A stretch of 64,000 bases of DNA from Pollutibacter soli. GTDB lineage: Bacteria > Bacteroidota > Bacteroidia > Chitinophagales > Chitinophagaceae. Below the pieces are notes generated by a model. It had not been told where the DNA came from. It did no database searches and worked only from the letters and a program-made list of their open reading frames with translations. The stretch lies in NCBI GenBank assembly GCA_029269725.1, contig JARJHS010000008.1:62001-126000 (forward strand), read 5' to 3'. Within the stretch, counting starts at the first letter, position 1; each line of letters begins with the position of its first letter. Positions 1 through 7,999 of the stretch are shown piece by piece. The position numbers were made by a program, and so were the translations under genes.

Positions 1-1968
1 GAAACCAGTACCGGCATCCATCACTTCATGCTCTTTTGTACCCAGAAAACCGATAGTGTTATTAAGAATCATATCACCCTGAACATCTACCGGAAAATGG
101 CGACTGGAAATGAATTCGAGACCAGATGTAGGACGAACTTTATGTTTCTCTTCGATCAGGTTAAAAGATTTATGCGTCGCGACACCATAACGCGGTTTTA
201 CAGAACCCGGCAGCATCCAGCGCACATCCGGACCAGAAGTCTCTGCAAAAAAGTTCTGTCCCCAATCATCAAATGCAATACCCCATGGATTGGGAATAGA
301 TAATTGCGCTGTACGTTCCAGCATACGACGTTTTGGATTATAGCGATAAAAACCTCCATTGGTTGCGCGTACGGTTCCGTATGAGGTTTCTACATTGGTA
401 TGAAGGAAAACCCCTTCACCCATATATATCGCGCCCGAAGGATCTGATGTGTACGCATGATGCGCGTGATGTGTATCATGATCATCGAAGCCACTGAGTA
501 AAATTTGTTTTTTATCCGCCTTGTCGTCACCGTTAGTATCTGTATACAGCATGAGATTTGTACCCTGGGAAATGTACACGCCTTCTGGTGCTATCTCAAA
601 ACCAACAGGAATATGCAATCCATCTGCGAACACAGTTTCTTTGTCCGCCCTGTTATCGCCATCGGTGTCCTCGAGAATGATGATCTTATCGTTTGGTTTT
701 GGATCACCGGGTTTGTAGTGCGGATAGCTTGGCATACAAGCCACCCATAAACGACCTTTATTATCAAAGGTGATCTGTACCGGTTTTGCGAGATCCGGGA
801 ATTCTTTTTCAGAAGCAAAGAGTTCCGCTTTGTATCCCGGCGGCAGCTGTAGTTTTTTTAATGCTTCTTCTGGGGATAAGTAGGTCAGACTGCCGTTTTT
901 TGCAGGATCGTAATTTGTTTCAACTGAGGGCAATGGCGGGATACGTGCATCTGAAGCAGCAATGTCCATTTTCTGACCTTTGAGGGCTAACCATATGGCG
1001 CTATCACGAATGCTGGTCATTTCGCGTATGCGTGCCAGTTCGGGAGGATAGTTGGCCGGCCCGAAGGGATTATATCTGCGACCAAACACATGTACGCCGT
1101 TGGGAATTTTAAAATCGTTGTGCCAGAACCAATTCTTTTCCTGTACTGCGTCGTGCACCAATTGGCGATTGGTTTCATTGGTATTTGCAGATTTTCCAAA
1201 AGCCTGGTCGGCAAGAAAAGCAGAAAACTTCACGTAGCCGGCATCGTTAAGCTGTGATCCGTCGATCGTCAGGTCTTCTGCAGTGTCATCAAACCACTTT
1301 TTTGATGCGTCGAATGCATCAATGAACAAAACATTTCTTTTCGCTGCCACTTCGCGCATCGCTTCAGTATAAAGAGAAAGATTTTCATTTTCTTTTTTTC
1401 CGTTGGGAAGATCGAATTTGGATGAAAGATCTTCAAAAGCAATGGGCGATACCAATACAAGCTGCGGTGCAGAAACACCGTTATATTTCTGACGCTGTGT
1501 CCATCCGACAAATGAATCCAGTTCAGCTTTATAGTTAGCAACACCCTCTTTACCAGAAAAGGATTCACTGAAACCAAAGAAAGCAATGATCATATCGGCT
1601 TTGAGCCGGGTCAGCCACTGATCTTCTGATTCAAAATGCCCTTCACTTCCGGAATTGGTGGCCAGTTCGGTTTGAAAAGTTTCAGCACCGGGAAATGCCC
1701 ATGGCGTCATTCGTCCCGAATGAGGTCGGAAGCCCGGTGTATTCCCACCGTCGCACATGTTGCGGATCAAAAGGTTGCTATCTGGAAAGCGTAACTGAAC
1801 ATCGGTTTCGAAATAGCCGTAGTTCATCATTCGTGAGCCGAGGTTATTACCTATCAGGACGAGGTGATCATTCTTTCTGACCTGCAGAACGGATTGATCG
1901 GATGATTTGCAACCGAAAAAAAGTACGATGATTGCAAGGGGCAGGAGGCGAAGGGCGAATATTTTCAT
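1..1968 (-). CDS. SGNH-like plus membrane-bound dehydrogenase (PVC-type) lipoprotein, 3' end truncated
   Basis: Open from an ATG at 1968 to the window edge (656 codons, no stop reached), so the C-terminus is missing. Residues 1-20 form a lipoprotein signal ending LFFGC. Residues ~30-270 resemble the SGNH-like domain found ahead of planctomycete-type dehydrogenases, but the usual GDS block reads IGNNLGSRM, so the catalytic Ser is absent. From ~370 onward (SPEEALKKLQLPPGYKAELF, then VACMPSYP and EDTDGDNRAD) the sequence matches the putative membrane-bound dehydrogenase propeller domain. Family members usually continue into HEAT repeats and a CxxCH cytochrome domain beyond the part seen here. 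Likely periplasmic or surface, acting on sugars or other polyols; the substrate is not inferable. Confidence 0.85.
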   Translation of the reverse strand, partial: MKIFALRLLPLAIIVLFFGCKSSDQSVLQVRKNDHLVLIGNNLGSRMMNYGYFETDVQLRFPDSNLLIRNMCDGGNTPGFRPHSGRMTPWAFPGAETFQTELATNSGSEGHFESEDQWLTRLKADMIIAFFGFSESFSGKEGVANYKAELDSFVGWTQRQKYNGVSAPQLVLVSPIAFEDLSSKFDLPNGKKENENLSLYTEAMREVAAKRNVLFIDAFDASKKWFDDTAEDLTIDGSQLNDAGYVKFSAFLADQAFGKSANTNETNRQLVHDAVQEKNWFWHNDFKIPNGVHVFGRRYNPFGPANYPPELARIREMTSIRDSAIWLALKGQKMDIAASDARIPPLPSVETNYDPAKNGSLTYLSPEEALKKLQLPPGYKAELFASEKEFPDLAKPVQITFDNKGRLWVACMPSYPHYKPGDPKPNDKIIILEDTDGDNRADKETVFADGLHIPVGFEIAPEGVYISQGTNLMLYTDTNGDDKADKKQILLSGFDDHDTHHAHHAYTSDPSGAIYMGEGVFLHTNVETSYGTVRATNGGFYRYNPKRRMLERTAQLSIPNPWGIAFDDWGQNFFAETSGPDVRWMLPGSVKPRYGVATHKSFNLIEEKHKVRPTSGLEFISSRHFPVDVQGDMILNNTIGFLGTKEHEVMDAGTGF

Positions 1969-2048
1969 ACCAGGAAATCGTTGGGTGAACCGTTTGGGCA
2001 ATAGCGGGTAAAGTACGAAAAATCGGGGAGGAACTTTCATGGGCTGTC

Positions 2049-2083
2049 TTGGTAGGCAGGAGGCAGGAGATAGGAGGGAGGAG
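2049..2083. repeat. GGCAGGAG-type short-period purine repeat
   Basis: Purine-rich run of GGCAGGA/GGAGATA-like units upstream of the dehydrogenase gene. It resembles the runs near 4970, 13510, 23410 and 61900. Function unknown; one of several low-complexity families dispersed through the intergenic DNA. Confidence 0.6.
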
Positions 2084-2211
2084 AGGCAACATATGGAGGA
2101 AGAATGCAGAATACTGAATACAGGATACAGGGAAAAACTCAAGTTTTCGTTGTTGGTTTTTCCGGGGAGACTGTATGCGATTGTGACTTAAAAAAAATCC
2201 ACGGGGATCAT

Positions 2212-2274
2212 ATTTGTTGGTGTTCCGGTAATTGTCTGTTTCATACATAGTTTCTATCAGGAACACCAACAAAT
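2212..2274. repeat. Inverted-repeat element 1 (15-bp arms)
   Basis: ATTTGTTGGTGTTCC at 2212-2226 is followed, after a 33-nt spacer, by its exact reverse complement at 2260-2274. A degenerate direct copy (ATTTGTTGATATTCC) lies at 2314-2328. Together with element 2 this makes five copies of one motif within 192 bp. The architecture is like a REP-doublet or a protein-binding site pair. Confidence 0.85.
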
Positions 2275-2341
2275 CATTGGTCATCATTCGCACCCGCCAT
2301 TCGACCAATACATATTTGTTGATATTCCTGTCGGGTTTTTG

Positions 2342-2403
2342 TTTGTTGGTGTTCCGGACAGTTTTTATTTTTCGTGAGATTCTTTATTTGAACACCAACA
2401 AAT
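2342..2403. repeat. Inverted-repeat element 2 (14-bp arms)
   Basis: TTTGTTGGTGTTCC at 2342-2355 and its reverse complement GAACACCAACAAAT at 2390-2403 (13 of 14 bases paired across arms). The start-to-start spacing is 48 bp, as in element 1. The spacers of the two elements share only their first GG, so the arms rather than the interior are conserved. The element ends 8 bp from the stop of the neighbouring minus-strand gene. Confidence 0.85.
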
Positions 2404-2410
2404 GAAATCT

Positions 2411-2983
2411 TTATCGTCCGGAATGTCGTGCATCGCTTGTCTTTTTATTAATAGCTGCCATCTCCCGTATTTCTTTCTGAGCCTGCTTTCTTATCGTAAA
2501 AAACTTCTTTGCAAGTCCGTCATCGTCAGCATAAGCCTCATTTTCCCAAGGCATAGAATACAACTGGTCAGGATGCAGATAGTATCTTTTTCCATGCCAT
2601 AAAACATCATCCCCGGTAACATCAAGCAAACCTGCTGCATATTGCTTTACATGAATCAGTTCATGGGCGAGAATCAGAAACTGTTTTTCGGATTTTAAAC
2701 CGGATTGTACATACACTGAATATTGATCGATACCTGCAGAATCCGGAGCATGCCTGACAGTTCTTCCTTCGTAAGGGTAAGGGAGATGATCAGTAATAAA
2801 AATATTTACCCTGATCTGATTTTGGATGTTCAAAAGGGAAAGACATTCCTCCGAATATTGTTTTATCTGCTGAGGATATATGGATCCGAACACCTGCATT
2901 TCCACTTGTGCATTTGCATTTGTTGTATTTAAGAATAAACAGTATACCAAAGCCGGTGCGATCAATTTTTTAAGCATAGCCAT
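2411..2983 (-). CDS. Secreted HELIH-motif putative metallopeptidase
   Basis: 190 residues with a signal peptide at 1-25 (hydrophobic 8-20, cleavage near NANAQ). The centre carries HELIH (107-111) in the context LILAHELIHVKQYAAG, a HExxH zinc-binding signature. A downstream acidic ENEAYADD segment (~146-153) could supply a third ligand, as in gluzincins. It fits no named peptidase family that I recognise, and the small size suggests a minimal peptidase-like domain. It is divergent from the histidine kinase gene at 3242, with a 258-bp shared upstream region that contains an inverted repeat. Start ATG 2983; a second ATG two codons in is possible. Enzymatic activity is inferred only. Confidence 0.75.
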   Translation of the reverse strand: MAMLKKLIAPALVYCLFLNTTNANAQVEMQVFGSIYPQQIKQYSEECLSLLNIQNQIRVNIFITDHLPYPYEGRTVRHAPDSAGIDQYSVYVQSGLKSEKQFLILAHELIHVKQYAAGLLDVTGDDVLWHGKRYYLHPDQLYSMPWENEAYADDDGLAKKFFTIRKQAQKEIREMAAINKKTSDARHSGR

Positions 2984-3102
2984 AGATTTAATGATTTGGG
3001 AAATAATAGTCTCAGGTTTTGTTGCAATGCTGACTATATAAACCTAGATCAGTAAATCTGCGGTGCAAGTCATTTTTAGCTTAACAACATTGCTTTTAGA
3101 TC

Positions 3103-3131
3103 ATCAACTTTGATAGTCCATCAATGTTGAT
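3103..3131. promoter_or_regulatory. Inverted repeat in a divergent promoter region
   Basis: ATCAACTTTGAT (3103-3114), loop AGTCC, ATCAATGTTGAT (3120-3131): 12-bp arms with one mismatch. It lies between the divergent HELIH gene (start 2983) and the sensor kinase gene (start 3242), so an operator role is plausible. There is no T-run, so it is not a typical terminator. Confidence 0.45.
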
Positions 3132-3241
3132 CGTGGGTATAAAAAGCCGTTGGTCTAAAAGAATGGTGAAATAGTGTTTTTGATGGAATACGTGGACAAA
3201 AAGCAGGTACTTTTATAGATATTGATATCATAAAAATCAAA

Positions 3242-4267
3242 TTGTCAAACACCAAGCGAAATATTTTATTCAACCTGGTCTTCTGGCTATCTTATTTTTT
3301 ATACGAATGGCTAAGTAACAGTGCCTGGGATGACCAATACCTGCAACATTTCATTCACGCCTGTATGGTGATCCCGACCGCTATGATTGCTGCCTGGTTG
3401 AGTGTTCATGTACTTGTCACGAAGTATTATTTCACTAACAGAAAGGCATTCTGGATATCCCAGGTGCTAGTCGCAATTGGAATCGTTTTGTTTCGCCGTG
3501 CATTTAATTACTATTATACTTACCCTAATTTTTATCCGGATGCTTTAATGCAACCCTTCTTTTATCCTGTAAAACTCATGATAGAGATGGTGAACCTCTA
3601 TCTGTTTGTATTTTTGTACGCAACATTTTACGTGTTAAGAAACTGGTATGAACAACAGAAGGTAGTGCAGGAGCTGAAAGAACAAAATACAAAAGCGGAA
3701 CTGGAATTATTGAAGTCACAGGTGCATCCGCATTTCATTTTCAATACTCTAAATAATATCTATGCAGTTACCGTAAAGAATAATCCGGAGACTGCTGCGC
3801 ACCTGTTGAATCTTGCACGTTTCCTCGAATACAACTTGTACAATACCCAACAGAATTTTGTTACGCTTGAATCTGAACTCGCGTATATCAAAGATTTTGT
3901 AAGTCTGCAGCAACTTCGCTATGGTAATAAAGTTGATTTTTCGGTGAGTGTTTATGGTCCGACAGAGGGTGTTAAACTTCCGCCGTTACTATTGTTACCT
4001 TTGATTGAAAACAGTTTTAAGCACGGTGTTGATTCGATGGAAGCCAATGCCTGGGTGCGTCTAGAAGTAAGCAATCGCGAAAATGATCTTTCAATAAAGG
4101 TGGAGAATGGCCGCGAAATACAGGTGCAGAAAAATGGTACCAACGGAGGTTTGGGTTTGAAAAATGTGAAGAAACGTCTGGAGCTGATCTATCCTGATAA
4201 ACATGAATTTAAAGTATTCGATGAAAGCACGGCATTTATGGTTGTTATGAAAATTAAGAAAGTTTGA
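3242..4267 (+). CDS. LytS/YehU-type sensor histidine kinase
   Basis: 341 residues. Four hydrophobic segments (about 8-24, 38-60, 70-86, 108-131) are followed by a short coiled linker. The His_kinase domain contains SQVHPHFIFNTLNN with candidate phospho-acceptors H162/H164, and a GHKL ATPase domain has an N-box LLPLIENSFKHG (251-262) and a G-box GGLGLKNVKKRL (302-313). This arrangement defines the LytS/YehU class, which signals to LytTR regulators. The start is TTG at 3242; no in-frame ATG lies upstream before ATT-type codons. Its stop overlaps the regulator start by 4 nt (TTGA), indicating translational coupling. The ligand is unknown because there is no separate extracellular sensor domain. 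Confidence 0.92.
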   Translation: MSNTKRNILFNLVFWLSYFLYEWLSNSAWDDQYLQHFIHACMVIPTAMIAAWLSVHVLVTKYYFTNRKAFWISQVLVAIGIVLFRRAFNYYYTYPNFYPDALMQPFFYPVKLMIEMVNLYLFVFLYATFYVLRNWYEQQKVVQELKEQNTKAELELLKSQVHPHFIFNTLNNIYAVTVKNNPETAAHLLNLARFLEYNLYNTQQNFVTLESELAYIKDFVSLQQLRYGNKVDFSVSVYGPTEGVKLPPLLLLPLIENSFKHGVDSMEANAWVRLEVSNRENDLSIKVENGREIQVQKNGTNGGLGLKNVKKRLELIYPDKHEFKVFDESTAFMVVMKIKKV

Positions 4268-4980
4268 AATTCAAATCAGTCATAGTGGAAGATGAGGCAC
4301 CTGCTCGCGAGTTGCTGCAGATGTATCTTGCGGATATGCCGGAGTTTGAACTAACGGCAAGTTTCGCAAATGCATTCCAGGCTTTTTCCTACCTGCAATC
4401 AAATGCTGTGGATCTGATGTTTCTTGATATCCAGATGCCGCGAATGACCGGCCTTGAGTTGCTACGTTCCTTGAGGTTTGCACCAAAAGTTATTCTCACT
4501 ACTGCTTATCGCGAGTATGCGCTGGATGCTTTTGAACTCGATGTGATTGATTATCTTCTAAAGCCTGTTTCGCAGGAAAGATTTCTTCGTTCAATTTCTA
4601 AATTTCATTCTTATCTCGGTGCATCAACCACAGGTGAGGAGAAGCCAGCGATTGCAGAAAATGCGTATGTATTTATAAAAGTAGGAAAAGACCAGATCAA
4701 GGTTTTCCTGAAGGATATTTTATTCATCGAAGGATTTAAAGACTATATCAAAGTCCACACGGATCAGAAAATGTATGTTGCCTATGATCGGCTGGGATAT
4801 ATGGAAGAAAAACTGCCCGAATCGAATTTTTTTCGCATACACAAGTCTTTCATTGTAGCGAAAGACCGGCTGGATGTTTTCCGGAATGAATCTGTCCGCA
4901 TTGGAGGTGTCGAAATTCCGATCGGGCGTGTATATCGCCAGGGATTTATTGCAATGATGAATTCAGGCAGCAGGCAGTAG
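4264..4980 (+). CDS. LytTR-family response regulator
   Basis: 238 residues. The receiver domain (1-118) has acidic residues E9-D10, phospho-acceptor D55 (MFLDIQMPRM), T79/T80 and K100 (YLLKP). The C-terminal LytTR DNA-binding domain (~133-232) contains IEGFKDYIKV and FFRIHKSFIV. It is the cognate partner of the preceding kinase, as the TTG start overlaps the kinase stop. The regulated genes are not evident; the inverted repeat at 3103-3131 is a candidate site. The last codons (GGC AGC AGG CAG TAG) lie inside a GGCAGG-type low-complexity repeat, so the C-terminal tail SGSRQ looks repeat-derived. Confidence 0.93.
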   Translation: MKFKSVIVEDEAPARELLQMYLADMPEFELTASFANAFQAFSYLQSNAVDLMFLDIQMPRMTGLELLRSLRFAPKVILTTAYREYALDAFELDVIDYLLKPVSQERFLRSISKFHSYLGASTTGEEKPAIAENAYVFIKVGKDQIKVFLKDILFIEGFKDYIKVHTDQKMYVAYDRLGYMEEKLPESNFFRIHKSFIVAKDRLDVFRNESVRIGGVEIPIGRVYRQGFIAMMNSGSRQ

Positions 4981-4983
4981 GCT
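4965..4983. repeat. GGCAGCAGGCAGTAGGC repeat spanning a stop codon
   Basis: GGCAGCAGGCAGTAGGC covers the last codons and TAG stop of the LytTR gene and runs into a further GGCAG motif at ~5004. It is the same low-complexity family as at 13505 and 23405. Confidence 0.55.
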
Positions 4984-5302
4984 TCAGGAAAAAGGCAGAA
5001 TCAATAATGGCAAAAGGTAAAAAGAACAATCTGGTCAAATGAATTTAATGAGGGTCTGCTGTTTTATTGTTCGAATCCCATCCGATGTTGAATTACAAAG
5101 GAATGTTGGTGTCATCATCCGGATGGATCTAAAAGGCAAACTGTGAAATGACCTGCTCCTGGTTGACTTAGGTTTTCGGTTTAAACTTCACATCTTTCAA
5201 TTCTGCATTTCTGCAAAACACAGCCCTTCAACGAGCAACGAACAACGAGCAAAGCCGCCAGTTCTCACTTAGTAAGCAGCCCCCTTAATGAGGTAATAAC
5301 CA
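4981..5302. other. Intergenic region without a recognised gene
   Basis: 322 bp between the convergent LytTR and propeller genes. It contains a short-period stretch at 5231-5255 (CAACGAGCAACGAACAACGAG). No convincing reading frame or T-tailed hairpin was seen. Confidence 0.6.
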
Positions 5303-6202
5303 TCAGGGGTAAACGATCTTCTTCCACAAATCATTTTCCAGGCGCCACATTTCTGAAGTCGGCATTCCTTTTTCATTCGTACCACCGTACAAAATCAAAT
5401 CTTTTGTAGCGGGTAATAAGTGAGCTCCGGCGCGAGGCGATGGTCCGGAAGTACTTATCTTTTTTGAATGTCCGTCCTGTATTCTGTAGAGATCCGATGA
5501 GTAAACCTGGTTATTTTTTATTCCTCCGAAAACGAAAAAGCAATTTTGATGGGGATGGTAACTGATTGCAGCTTTATCGGCTTTAGGTTGGTCCTTGATC
5601 TCCTGCGTTTCACCATTACTCAGATTCCTGATAATAAGACCATCTGAAGAAAAATTAGAAAGCACAATTCCATTTTTTGTATTCATCAATGCAAAACCAT
5701 CCGGCGCGAACCCGATATCTATTGTCATCTTTTTTGAAAACATGTTATCCGAAATCTCCCATACTTCAAAAACATTTTGATCCAGATTTGACTGACCAGC
5801 AAGGATTAATTTTTCCGCATCTGAAAATAATGATGGGCGATTGAGTAAAGGTCCTTCGCCTATTTTTTTCCAGGTTTTGCGAAAGGTATAAAGGTCGTTC
5901 AACAATACTTCTGCTCCCTTACTGTTCAATGTTAATCCCCCGTAAGTGTACAAATCATTCTTGTGCCAGACTAATGCGTGAGACCATCGTCCGGATATGC
6001 TATTGTCATCGAAGTACTGCCATCGTTGATTAAAAATCCAAAGTGAATCAGTTGTATAAAATTTTCCGTGGCTGAATTCTGCGCCGCTGAAAACGGCGAG
6101 TTCGTCTGTAGATTCATTATAGGCAACTGCCTCCCAATGTTTTGGCGGGGGTTGCAAGCTGATTGCAAGAAAAGCCAGGAACCAGGTGCAGCATTGTATC
6201 AT
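5303..6202 (-). CDS. Secreted kelch/galactose-oxidase-like beta-propeller protein
   Basis: 299 residues with an N-terminal signal peptide (1-17, WFLAFLAISLQ). The rest consists of repeating blades with kelch-like signatures: SGRWSHALVWHKNDLYTYGG, PHQNCFFVFGG, GPSPRAGAHLLPATKDLILY followed by GGTNEKG. The GG doublets followed by spaced Trp/Tyr are typical of kelch motifs. Likely periplasmic or surface-exposed; no galactose-oxidase copper ligands can be assigned, so an enzymatic role is not claimed. Transcribed alone, convergent with the LytTR gene. Confidence 0.75.
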   Translation of the reverse strand: MIQCCTWFLAFLAISLQPPPKHWEAVAYNESTDELAVFSGAEFSHGKFYTTDSLWIFNQRWQYFDDNSISGRWSHALVWHKNDLYTYGGLTLNSKGAEVLLNDLYTFRKTWKKIGEGPLLNRPSLFSDAEKLILAGQSNLDQNVFEVWEISDNMFSKKMTIDIGFAPDGFALMNTKNGIVLSNFSSDGLIIRNLSNGETQEIKDQPKADKAAISYHPHQNCFFVFGGIKNNQVYSSDLYRIQDGHSKKISTSGPSPRAGAHLLPATKDLILYGGTNEKGMPTSEMWRLENDLWKKIVYP

Positions 6203-6343
6203 TTGCAGATAGCATTTGTTTCCATTTCAAACTTACCATTGACGATTAGTTGAAATAACCTGTTTTTGATGATCTGCAGGATTTTCTCCACCTCTTACCC
6301 CGCTGTATGCTTTGCTTTGGCCTTTTATATACATTTGACCCCT

Positions 6344-6778
6344 ATGACTTACTACATCCTTTTTAAGTACATGCACCTCGTGGCAATCATCACGATGATT
6401 GCCTGCCTGGCGGCCGAGCTGGTTTTATTGAAAAAGGTTATGCACCGGCAGGAAATTAAACGCGTAGCACGTGTTGACTCACTATATGGTATAGCCGCAA
6501 TTATTGCCGTTGCTGCCGGACTTACACTATGGTTTGGTGTAGGCAAGGGCACTGCTTTTTATAATAACCCAGTGCTGCACATTAAAGTGACACTCGTTGT
6601 GATTGTAGGGCTAATTTCTATCGCACCGACGATTTATTTTATAAGAAATTCCAAAGGTCTGCCGGAGGAAAAAGTGGAAGTTCAACAGCGGATTCGAAAG
6701 ATGGTATCCTTGCAATTGATAATCCTTGCATTGGTGCCACTGCTGGCTACAATGGTCGCAAATGGTCAAAGGCTTTAA
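6344..6778 (+). CDS. DUF2214-like integral membrane protein
   Basis: 144 residues from ATG 6344. The frame is open 26 codons further upstream, but MTYYILFKYMHLVAIITMIA is the family-like beginning. Four hydrophobic segments (about 5-27, 46-69, 76-100, 120-143) with conserved H12 and a central GLTLWFGVGKG loop fit the DUF2214 small membrane protein family. Function unknown. It ends 82 nt before the convergent isomerase gene, with a cluster of hairpins between. Confidence 0.75.
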   Translation: MTYYILFKYMHLVAIITMIACLAAELVLLKKVMHRQEIKRVARVDSLYGIAAIIAVAAGLTLWFGVGKGTAFYNNPVLHIKVTLVVIVGLISIAPTIYFIRNSKGLPEEKVEVQQRIRKMVSLQLIILALVPLLATMVANGQRL

Positions 6779-6783
6779 ATAAA

Positions 6784-6846
6784 AGACCTAACAGGTCTGG
6801 CGGTAAATCGCCAGGTAGGCGATTTGAGGTAAGGACCTGCTAGGTC
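6784..6846. terminator. Triple-hairpin cluster between convergent genes
   Basis: Three consecutive hairpins: AGACCT-aac-AGGTCT (6784-6798), AAATCGCC-aggta-GGCGATTT (6805-6825) and GACCT-gct-AGGTC (6834-6846). It sits between the ends of the DUF2214 gene (6778) and the isomerase gene (6860), so it can act as a bidirectional terminator. The AGACCT/AGGTCT arms recur at 35470-35536. Confidence 0.6.
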
Positions 6847-6859
6847 TGAATGAGCATTC

Positions 6860-7732
6860 CTACGAGAGATTTTTAATATACTGCGCGCATCCCTGCATTA
6901 CCGTTGGATCAGATTCCATCTCAACGAATATATATTTAAGTCCTCCGGCTTTTGTAGCAGCGAAGAAATCAGGCCAGTCAACGATACCGGTTCCCATAAC
7001 CACTTCTTTCTTGTGATCGGAAGGACTATAATCCTGGAGATGTGCTGAAATAAAGCGGCCTGGGAATTTGCGGAAATAATCCTGTGCCTTATAACCTGAA
7101 GTGATGGCAGCGACCTGGAACTGCATTTTTACCAACGCCGGATCAAGACGCTCCAACATGAGATCATATTGCGGACGATCACCGAATTTAGCGTCAAACT
7201 CGCCGTTATGGTTATGATATCCTGCAACCATGCCGCCTTTTTTCACGAGCTCTCCTACATGATTCATCTGGTCACACCGTTTCTTCACTTCATCTTCTGT
7301 TTTCGCCTGAAGTCCTCCGGAACACACCATATGTTTTAAACCTAACTGGTTGGCAAATTCAATGCGTTCAGCCAGGCTTGCATCATCAGTAATTTCTTTC
7401 CAGGTGAAATGGCAACTGACCGCGTCCAGTCCGTTATCGTTCGTGAGCTTTTTCAATTCTTTACCAGAAAATTTCTCCAGCGGAGCGAACGGGCCCTTGT
7501 ATCCTTTCGGGCTGCACCATTCAATGGTTTTGTAACCATAGCTTGCGAGTTGTTTCATCGTCTCTTCCGGTTTCGCTCCGATCTCACTACGATATACATA
7601 TGACTGAAATCCAAGTGGCAGTTTGACTCTTTTTCGTGCTGACATGGCAAGGAGAGAATCGGGAACCGAACTAAGAAAACCGGTAGCAGCGAGACCGGCA
7701 GCGGCATTACCTAAGAATGATCTTCTGTTCAT
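6860..7732 (-). CDS. Tat-exported sugar phosphate isomerase/epimerase (AP endonuclease 2-like TIM barrel)
   Basis: 290 residues from ATG 7732 (MNRRSFLGNAAAGLAATGF), chosen because it begins with a twin-arginine signal; the frame stays open 13 codons upstream. The TIM-barrel features of the xylose-isomerase-like fold are visible: TIEWCSP early, YHNHNGEF (metal/substrate-binding histidines), SAHLQDYSP and FVEMESDP with the terminal Glu ligand. Secreted members of this family in Bacteroidota are associated with sugar and inositol processing. The substrate is unknown. Monocistronic. Confidence 0.85.
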   Translation of the reverse strand: MNRRSFLGNAAAGLAATGFLSSVPDSLLAMSARKRVKLPLGFQSYVYRSEIGAKPEETMKQLASYGYKTIEWCSPKGYKGPFAPLEKFSGKELKKLTNDNGLDAVSCHFTWKEITDDASLAERIEFANQLGLKHMVCSGGLQAKTEDEVKKRCDQMNHVGELVKKGGMVAGYHNHNGEFDAKFGDRPQYDLMLERLDPALVKMQFQVAAITSGYKAQDYFRKFPGRFISAHLQDYSPSDHKKEVVMGTGIVDWPDFFAATKAGGLKYIFVEMESDPTVMQGCAQYIKNLS

Positions 7733-7999
7733 GACAATCGTTTTGATAAGTACTTGTTTACAATAAAGCAACCCGATAGCGACAACATCAATTGGCAGTC
7801 AACCCGCAGTTGCTGATGACAAAAGATAGACATTAATTTCCGATGTTCAATAAAATGGAAAGAAACCATACAGAAATGAAAACATAAAATAACATTGGAT
7901 AAGACAGAACTTACAAGTAAGCGATTTAATCTTTTTTAAGTGGGATGTAATGGGATATTGGCGAAAGACTAAAAGTATTCACGAGTGCCCCGACATTCG

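Noticed and set aside
1868-2308. Minus-strand frame of 146 codons
   Set aside because: It overlaps the start of the dehydrogenase gene in another frame and runs through purine repeats and the inverted-repeat elements.
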